A stretch of 64,000 nucleotides of DNA, taken from NCBI GenBank assembly GCA_947568835.1, contig OX387608.1, forward strand, positions 6,114,001 through 6,178,000. The letters run 5' to 3'. Under the pieces are notes generated by a model, which saw only the letters and a program-made list of their open reading frames with translations, did no database searches and had not been told where the DNA came from. A program made the position numbers and the translations under genes. Positions 54,933-64,000 of the stretch are shown here, piece by piece. The stretch comes from Protonemura montana (Eukaryota; Arthropoda; Insecta; Plecoptera; Nemouridae). Position 1 is the stretch's first letter. Each line of letters opens with the position of its first letter.

Positions 54933-57616
54933 ACAAAAAGCTAAGAGCAACTGGCATTTCACGCTGACAGTCGCAAATCATCTAAAAAAAATCTTCAAGT
55001 ACCCAAAAAAAATATACTTGGAAATGCACACATAATCCCAAAACCAAAAATACGCGCACATAAATTTTAAAAAAATCCACGGCATGCGCTTCAATGTGAG
55101 CGTTATTATTTTAACGAGCTCTCACGTCGCTACTTTAAGAAAATATTTTTATTTCAATCGTTAACTCTCTTGGATAACTCATCGTAAGACGGCATGGTTC
55201 ATGTCGATGTGTCTTGTATGTAAAGACGGAGTTAGTCAAGCTCCAGTTGTTGTGTACCTGTCGGACAGGTTGCAGCTACCTACGACAGAACGACGCCCAC
55301 CGTGTCACGACGCCAACGCAGCGCTATGTAGCGAATGTTCGAGAAGAATTCATGGACTAAAAAAGTGTTGGTTAGCCAAAGGGTGACAAATTGTTCTAAT
55401 CTGGGCTTAGAATTGTAATATTTCTAGCTTTTTTTTCCCAAAGTTATGCCTTCATATGAGTTGTTGTGTGCCTGATTAGACTGAAATAGGTTTTTGATAA
55501 CTGTAATCTACTTTTTCCTCCTTTTCTGGGGTTTCCTGTTTTTTAATGTAATACAATTTATTCCATCGAGCATTCAGAGTTTCAAAACTAACTAATCTTT
55601 ATTCCCTACAGTTTTGAATAGTTTGGCTCATTTGGTACACCGTACAACCCTCCCTCGAGCGTCTGGTGAAATGTTGCAAAGTACAAAACACTGAGGTCTC
55701 GGAAGCTGCCTGTGCTAATGATTTTGCACTAGAAATACGATAGAGGAACTGAAAATGACGAAACGCCTCGAAGATAATGGCACATGCGAGAAGTGACTAT
55801 ACATTCAGTCCAGTTCAGTAGGAAATAATTTTCTCAGGGCAACTTCCAAAAATGCATAGACACTCTCCCATGAAAGATATTTGAAAATTCTCTTTTCCAG
55901 GCCCCCCCCCCCCCATGAAACGAAGGGCAAAGCAATAGGGATGATCCAGTAAAATTATTTGATTTCACCCTCCACGGTGAGCCCCTCTAACAAAATAGAC
56001 TAATTTCCAAGGGACAAACAAAAATCAAGGAACTATTGATCGTACACATCCTGTCCAGCGAAATCTAAGACTCATTATTGACCTATGCATCACAGAACTT
56101 AATTTCTTGCCCTTATATTATTTGCCCCTTCGATGAATCACCATCCACCTAAACCATAAGCCATGACCACCCTCAACGTACAAAAATCTACCCCCAGCTA
56201 GTATACATTACAGGGGAGTTAATTTCAAGTCAAAGTAATATCGAAAACCGTGGGAACTAAATAAGTTTACACAAGGTTTATACCATAGAATCAAAATGCT
56301 GACAACTGGATCTTTAGACCGCCAGTTTGTGTAAGAGTCATCGACTGTATTATCACTTTTACACACATGTAAAATCCCCACCACAATGACTGATATGACC
56401 GGATATTTACTGCATTGATGCGGTTTAGCGGTTAAAAACAAAATGCAGTCAACAATCGCAAACAATTGATCAAAATTTCAACAATATAACAAAGAGATTG
56501 TTTCTATTGTGCACGTATGTAATTTTGGGTTTCAAATAAATACGCCCGCATGCTTTTTTTTAATTTGCCTGCTATTAGAGAACGAGACTCTGCAAATAGA
56601 GCAGCTGATGGCACCTCCCGGATAAACTTGTTACTGGCTGGCTTGTTGAATAGCCACAACGTTTCATTTTACTTATCTAGAAAAATAATCTGATCCCTTT
56701 ATCTTAATCCGCCGATTCAGGTCAACAAGGGATGGTGTAATCTTCAGACAACCCCTGACCTGCAGCAAGATGAACTTCAACTACAGTTGGGGCGCGACTT
56801 ATTTCTTATCTTTGCTGTCATCTATAGCAATACTGCGGTTGGAAAAATCAATGCAAAATAATGGGAATTTCTCTCGCTTCTAACAAATTATGGGATGAAC
56901 CGAATCGGAACGGTTTCACGTCGAATTATGAAATTATTCGTAGATTTCTCCTTATTATAACCTCGTAAATTCTACAGGTATTATGTTGTGCATTGTTGAT
57001 TGTCTGAGACGTAATCTCACAACGGATTCACCTCATGTTTTGGTGTCTATGCACCTTAAGTTATGTCATTAAACACTGGGAAGGTTGATTTAACATTATT
57101 ATTGTCAATTGTTAGCAATAGTGATCACGTTGTGTCTAGACGTCAAAATAAAATATTAAGATGTGAAGCAGAGCAATTTTGCAAGAGTAGAGGGGTGGAG
57201 GAGCGGTGATGTCATTTGAGCTGGAAGATTAAGACTAAACGCTAGGAAAAAAGGTGCAAGTCTTTGCGAAATACCTTGAGTGTAGTGTAAGGCTATCGTA
57301 AGCAGAGAAATATCCACATTTTCTTCGGCGTAAACACGTAAAAACAATTCACAATTGTCTGTCACAGCACACACGAAATATTGGCGGCCATTACCAATCG
57401 AGTTCTTGTACGCTAGCGCCAGTGGAAATAGTAGCTAACGAATGAACTTAATTTCTCATTTCTACCAACTTCTGAAAAAAGTTTTATGGAATTCAAACTC
57501 TTTTTGAACGATTCCTCAGTATTTCCTTGGAAAATGTAAGATAGATTATATATTTGTATTTGGTTACTCTTTTATTCCATCTGAGTTGTAAATGATTTGG
57601 ATTCATTTTTTTCTAG
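54933..57616. other. Unassigned sequence; possible GATA-type motif cluster
   Basis: 55903-55914 is a C run. 56580-56880 holds several TTATCT/AGATAA-type words (56673, 56698, 56806) and a CAGCTG word and is single-copy in the window. It could be regulatory. A 61-codon Cys-containing frame at 55201-55386 has no clear zinc-finger spacing and is not called. Confidence 0.35.
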
Positions 57617-57781
57617 AGGCCAAATACTGGTTTGAGCAAATGAATCCAGATGGCGCTGTAATGCAACATGGCGACCGTCTTCAACTATTTTGTGTCAGTG
57701 ATCCAGTTTCAAGTGAAAAAATTGAATTATATCATTTATTTGAAGACAGATTGAATCATGAGTGGTATTGCTGGACAAGTG
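57617..57781 (+). CDS. Internal exon candidate, unknown protein
   Basis: The segment has 55 codons with no stop. It is preceded by a pyrimidine run and TTTTTTTCTAG acceptor (57606-57616) and ends at a strong GTAAGT donor (57782-57787). Both boundaries fall after the first base of a codon (phase 1-1), so the exon could be skipped or duplicated without changing frame. The peptide reads AKYWFEQMNPDGAVMQHGD, then RLQLFCVSDP, a charged and aromatic stretch (ELYHLFEDR) and HEWYCWTSG. Trp, Cys and His content and mixed codon use look like real coding sequence, unlike the biased short frames elsewhere. Family not recognised. The G-D-x-L-x-L-F-C and C-x-x-SG spacing, and phase 1-1 borders, recall extracellular modules such as sushi domains, but the spacing between cysteines is too long to call. 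An acceptor two bases later (CTAGAG) is possible. Confidence 0.5.
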
Positions 57782-57787
57782 GTAAGT

Positions 57788-59814
57788 TCTTTTAACATTC
57801 TTTAAAATGACATCATTTTCTGTCCGTGTTTCACAGATAAATTGGAACAATTATGGTGAACAGGATGTGCAAAAAAATCGCTATATTTCTTGTGTTAATT
57901 TAATTCTCCGATAATTTAAATATAGGTCTCACCGAAAAGATATATTCTAGCGACATATCAATCTTTATTTAAAATAGTTGTTATTAAAAAACGTCGTAGT
58001 AGTATCCTTCGGCCAGAAACTGTACAAAAAAAATGAAATTACTTCAACAATTAAAGCCCAACAATGTGCCAAAATGATGTCAATACTCCCATGCGCTAAT
58101 AAAATACTTTGGCCACTAACTTAACACACAACTGAAAACAATATTAATTAATATAAAATGTTCATGTCATAAATAGGCGAATTCTAATCTATGCCCACAC
58201 AATAACAGAGACAACGTCCTTGACACATGTGACTTTAGTATCACCACAACAAGCCTATTTTAATATAAACTTAGCGAGAATCTCCTAAAGTCGATCGGAA
58301 TCCAAATCTCAGAAAGCCAGTGAGTGCAGCAAACTATCTGACCCCTTATTCGAAACACGGGGTTGGTGACTCTCCTATTTCTTTAGCCAAAGATTGCAGT
58401 TAGAGTAGTGGAAGTGGAAGGTCTCTAGACACATTCTTGAGCGAGCCAGTAGCCGAAGTCCAACCCAAATATGTCTACGTTTATCGTGGGAACGAATCCG
58501 TTCTTCGACCACACATAGTCGAGTCTCAATACAGCCAGCCTCTACGCTTCCACTTAGACTCGCAGACGTGTTTCATTCAGAAAAATCTCCGTTAATCTGG
58601 TTCTTTCTTACTGGCTGGTCTTAGGTACTACGTATCTCAGTACAAATAGCCAACTTGCACGTGGAAGACATGCCAGAACTTCATAAGCATAACTGACAGA
58701 CGGGAGGGAAAAAGTTTGAAAAGTAGTTAACTGGCTGGAATTGCTTCAATAACGTATTGACAAATTTTCTTTTTCGTTGCGGTCTAGTTGCTAAAGCCAT
58801 TAGTGCGTCTTGTCAAAAAAAAGTCTAAATCAACAGTAAAAAATATCGTCTATTTGTCTCCTGTAAATAAACTTTCCGATGTTTATCCTAAATAGAGTTC
58901 AGCGATCCTTGCTCTGTACTAAAATTATAAGAAATTTTCCTCTGCAAAATATTTTTTTAGTTATCTTATCATTTTTTTTCTTATCAAAATCAACCCGAAA
59001 TGAGTGTACCAAATATTTCGTTCTTGCGTATTGATTTAACACATAGCTGTCACAAATAGTGTATTTCAGGTAGTCGCCAAACGGTGCCTTTTTTTTTTGT
59101 CAATATTGACCAATCAGTCTGCCGACATTGGCGCCAAATGACTGCTCACTGAGCTAATCAACGTCCTAATTCCGAGTCAGATTACAACTTCCTGATTTGT
59201 TTTTTTTTCCTTATGTTCACTTATTTTCAATTAACTCGCTACAAATTACCTAATTACTTCATCGCTAATTAATCGGCATTACAAGTCTCGTGGTATTGGT
59301 TGACTGCAAGATACGGGCAATAAAACCCTGTGAAAGCTTTAATGAAGAATCTAAATTACATGCTTTATTCTTTATTGAGTGCAATCATCTTTTATTATCA
59401 TTCATGAGAATGTAGTTTTAAGTTGTAGTACATATTTTCTGTATTGAATCATATTTGAACCGTCAATAGATTATGTGACATGGAGAAGTTATCTCTCCCA
59501 GGGCTGAATAAAACGAAAATGAAATCTAGATTAACTAAAATAGATTATACAAAGTGGTGTTGTCGAGACACCCCATAAAGTGTTTAAAAGCTTGGTGTAA
59601 TCAGATACATGTCCCACACACAACTTACAATTGTTCCTATGTATTGTGAAAATAGCACAATTCAAATTTTCAAAATGGATATCATATTGCATATGACATT
59701 TATTCTAGTCTACCTTGACTAGCTAGTAGCTACCTCTATAGACTTTTGTTTGCTTGATATTTGTTTACTTCACCAGCTTACCAAGAGTAAACAACATTGC
59801 CAACAATTGAGGGG
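57788..59814. other. Unassigned; probable intron with motif-rich patch
   Basis: If the exon is real this is its downstream intron. 59110-59138 has a CCAAT word and palindromic TTGGCGCCAA. 59225-59282 has repeated homeodomain-type ATTA/TAAT words (AATTACCTAATTACTTC, GCTAATTAATC). No second exon was recognised. Confidence 0.35.
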
Positions 59815-59965
59815 AGATCTGGTATCCCACCGTGCAAAAGCTGGTATGTGTATGCTCGGATAGCACAGTAGTTAGAGCACCCGACGGGCAATGGGAGGTC
59901 CCGAGTTCGTATCCCGGTTCGGTTACAAATGTTTCCAGTCCAATTAGAGTATTTCGATCGACCAC
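59815..59965 (+). repeat. Family C tRNA-like copy, sense
   Basis: GCTCGGATAGCACAGTAGTT then AGAGCACCCGACGGGCAATG, and GAGTTCGTATCCCGGTTCGG (box B), followed by a TTTCCAGTCCAA tail resembling the family C inner arm. The D arm has mismatches and no anticodon stem with a 7-base loop is evident. It is a tRNA-derived repeat, not a tRNA gene. Two antisense frames over it are incidental. Confidence 0.7.
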
Positions 59966-60514
59966 TCAAAATTATGTAATACTCTCGTCTTACCTATTAC
60001 GTTAATTAAGAAATAGATAGCGGCCTATGTCAATATCAATTAGTTGGCGTCAGTTCAAGCAATTATATTAGCTAGTTACACAAATACATTAAGGAACATA
60101 TCGAATTGAACGATCAAATAGCAAATGTAATGATAGTATGTGATATTTTTTAGACTCGTGTTTGCTTTATTTAAACCAGGACTGGTTTTGGAAAAAAAAT
60201 GTTTAAAATTGGGTTTTGAATGCTAAGAAAAGAACAACTAATGTTTCCCCTAATCTATCAACACTGCCGAACTACACATAAAAGAAAATATCAGAGCCAA
60301 CCATTTTAAAAAGACTCCCTTATGTCCCTAATGTCTCCTAAAACTTATTTTTTTAGTTGGGGAAACAGTTTATACGACCCCCAATTAAAGAATAAAACAT
60401 ATGATTTTGTTCCCTGGACCTCTTTAATGCCTGTCTCCGCATAGATAGGTGTACTCCCGAACTATCAGTTTCAAGTATCAGGAATCGGTAAATTTACTTC
60501 AAAAAGTGCCTGTG
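59966..60514. other. Unassigned sequence with a family D fragment
   Basis: 60145-60250 carries a diverged left arm of family D (TTTTTTAGACTCGTGTTTGC, GGTTTTGAATGCTAAGAAAA, GAACAACTAATGTTTCCCC). The rest is unassigned. Confidence 0.6.
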
Positions 60515-60653
60515 GATCTTTTATTATTAGAAACACTAAAAACCTCACAAAAATTGATGCCCAAACGGGGATCAATGTTTTGAGAGGTTAATGGTGTTCT
60601 TTATAGTAAAATACCCCGCGCATTGCAAGCGTTTGCAATTTAAATCAGATTTC
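60515..60653. repeat. Family B foldback element, core deleted
   Basis: TTTTATTATTAGAAACACTA, CTCACAAAAATTGATGCCCA, then ATCAATGTTTTGAGAGGTTA and TAAAATACCCCGCGCATTGC, ending in AAGCGTTTGCAATTTAAATC and AGATTTC. The arms meet at AACGGGG, where a tRNA-like core sits in other copies. Confidence 0.8.
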
Positions 60654-63545
60654 GCATGCCTGTGGCCGTGGGTCGCTTTCAAAATTATTTTAATAACAAT
60701 AATAATTTTATTGGTCCCGATTGATTATCTGAATATAAATTTGGACTAATCAATATTAACATAGTTCTTGCGAATTATTAGCTACCACGACCTCGAATAT
60801 TATCGAAACGGACAGTGGTCACCTTGTCTACATTGTTGTCCTGATTCCGAAGGGAAGATGCGACCATTTCCTGCATTGATATCGCGAGGCAATGACAAAA
60901 CCTTTACACAATCAGTCATTTGAAAAACTTCCATTTGGTAAAAAATAGTTGGTAAACATTTTTTCCTCACAACCTTTGTTTCTGTCGTGGTTCAGCAGTG
61001 ACGTCTTGGATATGAACAAATTCAATACCGAAAAAAAAATCCCCCTCGTAGTTATTATGGGTTTTAGACTCATGCCCACTTAATCTAGCCTTAGCACTAC
61101 TTTTGTATATACATTTAAAACTATTTTTTTATTACAATATTTTTTTAACTCTTAGTTACGCTTGTATCTCACAACAACAGCTGACTCACTGCATCTGAAA
61201 TTCAATGTTTTTCCAATACATTTCGTCTCGATACTCTTTGACTTTCTTATAAAAGAATACTGAAATCGTAAAGGATGTAAGGGAAGGTGGTATTTAGCGG
61301 ATTTAGTTTTTTCGAGTTTCCTCATTCACAGTAGCTGTAAATGGAGGAAAATTTTTACTATACAAGCATTACAGTAATTAGAACAACACATGTTTTTTCT
61401 AGATTTATGCAAGCAATTGTGGCTGAAATATCTGAAGTGACCCACTATGTAACACTTGACTTGCCATGTACCACCCATATAGCAGGTTATATTTGCCATG
61501 ACTGAATATCTCAAAATTCTTCAGTACAAGCACCACTTAAAAACTGTACAAGAATGTAGCTTAGATCAACAAAAAAACACTGTAATTTTTTGAAAATTTT
61601 CTTTCCAGTCAGGTGGCAGAAAAGTTAGATGACCCACTATAGACCGTGACCTAATATGTACCACCTTCCTCTACCCATTTACAATAAGGGCTTTTTTAAA
61701 ACGAGAAATTTTAAAGCTTAACAAAATACAGTTCTAAAATATTTATTTAAAAAAAAATCTTTTAATCTCGTGGTTTTCATGTTTTGGTAAAATAATGTCC
61801 CGACCCATTTTCAATTGCTGCACTGACGAAAACCGGAAATGCCTGCTCGCGAGTCGCGGTGTTCTATTTTCGTGTGGTGCAAAATTGGATTTGAAAAGCG
61901 GACACGTGCTAACGTGTAACACGTCGCAGTTTTTTTTTTTTTTTTTTTTTAATGCAGCTTACTAGCAAATCGAATCTATGTGGCAATAAAAGCAGATAGT
62001 TTTTACCTTGTATTGTTGTGATTTATTTCTATCTTATGTACAAATTGAAGAATGTTCAGCTTGTTAGCACTCCAATGGGAAGCCGTAAGCGTGCCTTGTG
62101 GTATATGTTCAAAGTGAATACCAGCTACTGAGAACATTTTTTACCATCTAGAGTTTCTGCTCCATTTTATAATATCCTTAGGCTCGGTCAGATGAAAATT
62201 TGTGTTGTAAATACTCAGAATTTAAGAGCAAATTTTGATTCACCGATATTTATTTTTTTAGCTGATTAGTGATCTGGTACTGGTTATTAAAGATATAAAT
62301 ATATTAAAAAAGAGATGCGCATTGTCTATGTTTTTTTTCTTGAAGCTTTTGCAGGGTATTACAGAAAGTAATCTTATCAAGCCTTTACATTTAAGAATAA
62401 ATTTAATTCCATCATTATAGACTAGATTCAACTGTCTTTCCTCAGAAAGCGTCAGCAGAAAACCATTTTCCTTCATAGATATTTATACCCTTCCGTTTCT
62501 TCAATTAGCTCGTTGTGAACACGATACCTGGCGTCTCGTATTTCTTTCGATCCCGATATCGAATGCTCCATGGAAAATTTAATTAAAACACGTGTATTAA
62601 CACATTACACCTACACCTAACAATGAAACACTTTCATAAAAAGCGCGTACAGCGAAATTGATGCACACAACTAAAGAAATTATTACAATACATATCATCT
62701 CCGATATTAAGTTACCATGACACCACACATAACATCATCTCCATTGTTTCTCTCAGTGTTATTATATAATAACACCGTTTATTCTTCTGCCGCCACCACT
62801 TTTGTTTAACAGAATGACAATTGTCGGCTGTCTCGAGTTAGCAATCAGCATGAAAGGTTGCTGCCTAAATATAGTCGCAACGAAATGCAGATCACGGCGC
62901 CAATAGTCCAGACAGAACACATTTTGCCCCACTGCTGCAAGGATGTAATAATATGGTAGTGGCACGCATAGTAAAATTTGATATTCCTTGATGATAAGGG
63001 GTGGTTGAACGTGATACCTATGCTGGGGTGGGAGTCGCCGTATAGACTCATTGATGTAATAAAGGTGTATACAAAAGGGGGCATAATTTTTGGCACGCGA
63101 ACGATATTTGGCCCCGTCGCGTCTGGTGGCTTGAAGGATTTTTGCATGTAATTGATCTTGGTTCATGCGATGGGGTATGCGGTCACGAATTAGTTTGAGC
63201 TTGTTTTGTGTTTTTTTGTGTTATTTGGAATGGTTGGCAGACATGTAAACGGACATGTGTTTAGATGTCACGTGGTATTTGAATTTGAGGGTATGTGCGA
63301 CAATTACTGTCTTAGAGGACCTAATAGCCATGGGTTCCGCATTATAGATAAATCTTAACACAGATGTTACCTTTACTGCAAGTATTGAAAAAAAGGGCAG
63401 CAACGATCTTTTTAATTTTTATCTTAATGATCACCGATTTTTAATTAAAGTATTCAAAAATATAATGTTACTGAAATGACAGTGTGTTCTTTTGGAATAC
63501 ATTTTTTTTTTTATATCTTCAAGGTTTTGAGAGCCGTTGGTATAT
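60654..63545. other. Unassigned sequence with a family D fragment
   Basis: 61055-61110 is a family D left-end fragment (GGGTTTTAGACTCATGCCCA, CTTAGCACTACTTTT). 61437-61480 and 61630-61670 share GACCCACTAT and TGTACCACC words. 61929-61950 is a T run. A 134-codon antisense frame at 63166-62762 is overlapped by another frame and has no recognised domain. Confidence 0.4.
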
Positions 63546-63683
63546 GAGTCTTGTGGTTTTTTGGTTTATACTCTTTTGTGAAGGTCTTTTAGTCCTAAAA
63601 AGGACTTTCCAAAAAATGGAGAAATTCTTTTTAGGATTAAAAACCTTCACAAAAAAGCATTTACCGAAAAACCACAATACTTG
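63546..63683. repeat. 138-bp hairpin (foldback MITE-like)
   Basis: Left arm 63546-63610 (GAGTCTTGTGGTTTTTTGGT... AAGGTCTTTTAGTCCTAAAA) pairs with right arm 63619-63683 (TTTTTAGGATTAAAAACCTT... ACCGAAAAACCACAATACTT) at roughly 78% over 65 bp with an 8-base loop. It is unlike families B and D. A 66-codon frame over it is incidental. Confidence 0.8.
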
Positions 63684-64000
63684 AACGCATTATTATTAGT
63701 ATTGTGTGTTGGCAGTGATCACGATTTTCCGTATTTTCCTTTCCAACCGTGCCCCTGTTTTACGGAGTCCAATAAACAAGACAAAAAACAAATAAACCCA
63801 AATTTCAATCTTAGAAAGTACATAGTGAATCGTTTGACCTTTCGCTCGTTCACGAACCTGATTCGCACATTCGATTCCTAGGATCGAAGACGATGTACAC
63901 CTTCTATAAATAAAGAGAATTGCGCTGCCTCCTCGAGTGCTAATAAATATTAGCAATTCCTGAGAAAGCGTGTTTCAAAATGTTTGTCCACCAACCCACA
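63684..64000. other. Unassigned sequence
   Basis: Overlapping short frames on both strands. Nothing recognised. Confidence 0.5.

Noticed and set aside
55201-55386. Cys-rich short frame as a zinc finger
   Set aside because: CxxC pairs are present (CLVC, CSEC) but spacing and the remaining residues fit no zinc-finger class I know.
62762-63166. 134-codon antisense open frame
   Set aside because: Overlapped by a 100-codon frame in another phase, with no recognised motif or splice boundaries.
1-64000. CRISPR arrays, bacterial operons or integrated prokaryotic DNA
   Set aside because: No regularly spaced palindromic repeats with unique spacers, no dense long open frames and no Shine-Dalgarno-style spacing. 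The tandem repeats seen have no spacers.

Overview
The window looks like about 64 kb of intergenic or intronic DNA from a large, AT-rich animal genome. An arthropod is my best guess, held loosely. It rests on short-exon architecture, many RNA-derived SINE-like repeats and a short interstitial CCTAA array at 30109-30145 that matches the arthropod TTAGG telomere unit. I found no complete protein-coding gene, no rRNA gene, no convincing functional tRNA gene, no CRISPR array and no bacterial-style operon. The only coding segment I would defend is one internal exon candidate on the + strand (57617-57781). It has 55 codons, a polypyrimidine/AG acceptor, a GTAAGT donor and symmetric phase-1 boundaries. 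Its protein family is not recognised.

Most of the interpretable sequence belongs to dispersed repeat families, which I call A-G because I cannot look up names. Family A is a SINE whose head is derived from 5S rRNA, often present as two or more tandem 5S units. It is followed by a body of about 330 bp ending in GTCGTTAAACACC plus an AAAT-rich tail. There are about 17 copies or fragments, and one (29700-30044) is flanked by a perfect 12-bp target-site duplication. Family B is a foldback element with long terminal inverted repeats enclosing a tRNA-like core (30554, 33520, 40744, 24036), with core-less hairpin copies at 18673 and 60515. Family C is a second tRNA-like family, also partly bracketed by inverted repeats (1112, 5497, 19132, 59815). 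Family D is a palindromic element, best seen as a 292-bp near-perfect hairpin at 19996-20287. Family E is a TIR element of about 370 bp (44199-44568 is complete, with others at 25927, 35443, 49957 and 50136). Family F is a 54-bp minisatellite found in two arrays of opposite orientation (6624-7223 and 15661-15931). Family G is a 134-bp TIR element (37746-37879 is complete). Two decayed 3' ends of non-LTR retrotransposons (LINEs), both on the - strand, lie at 14085-14660 and 50885-51300.

Layout: 0-6 kb holds families G, C, D and A. 6.6-7.2 and 15.7-15.9 kb are the 54-bp minisatellites. 9-10 kb has a SINE and a CpG-rich patch. 17-25 kb is a dense patchwork of A, B, C and D. 25-36 kb has E, D, A and B copies and the telomere-like repeat. 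37 kb is a very regular 41-bp minisatellite. 39-50 kb has A, B and E copies, including a seven-unit 5S-derived array at 42.65-43.24 kb. 51-57 kb is mostly unrecognised single-copy-looking sequence. The exon candidate is at 57.6 kb, with promoter-like or enhancer-like motif clusters nearby at 59.1-59.3 kb. The last 5 kb holds B, C and D remnants and a separate 138-bp hairpin. Clusters of the motif GCGTCG/GACGCC recur every few kb and are not explained by any family named here.

All family assignments come from comparing copies within this window by eye and from remembered consensus sequences for 5S rRNA, tRNA and LINE reverse transcriptases. Copy boundaries are approximate to roughly 5-20 bases.
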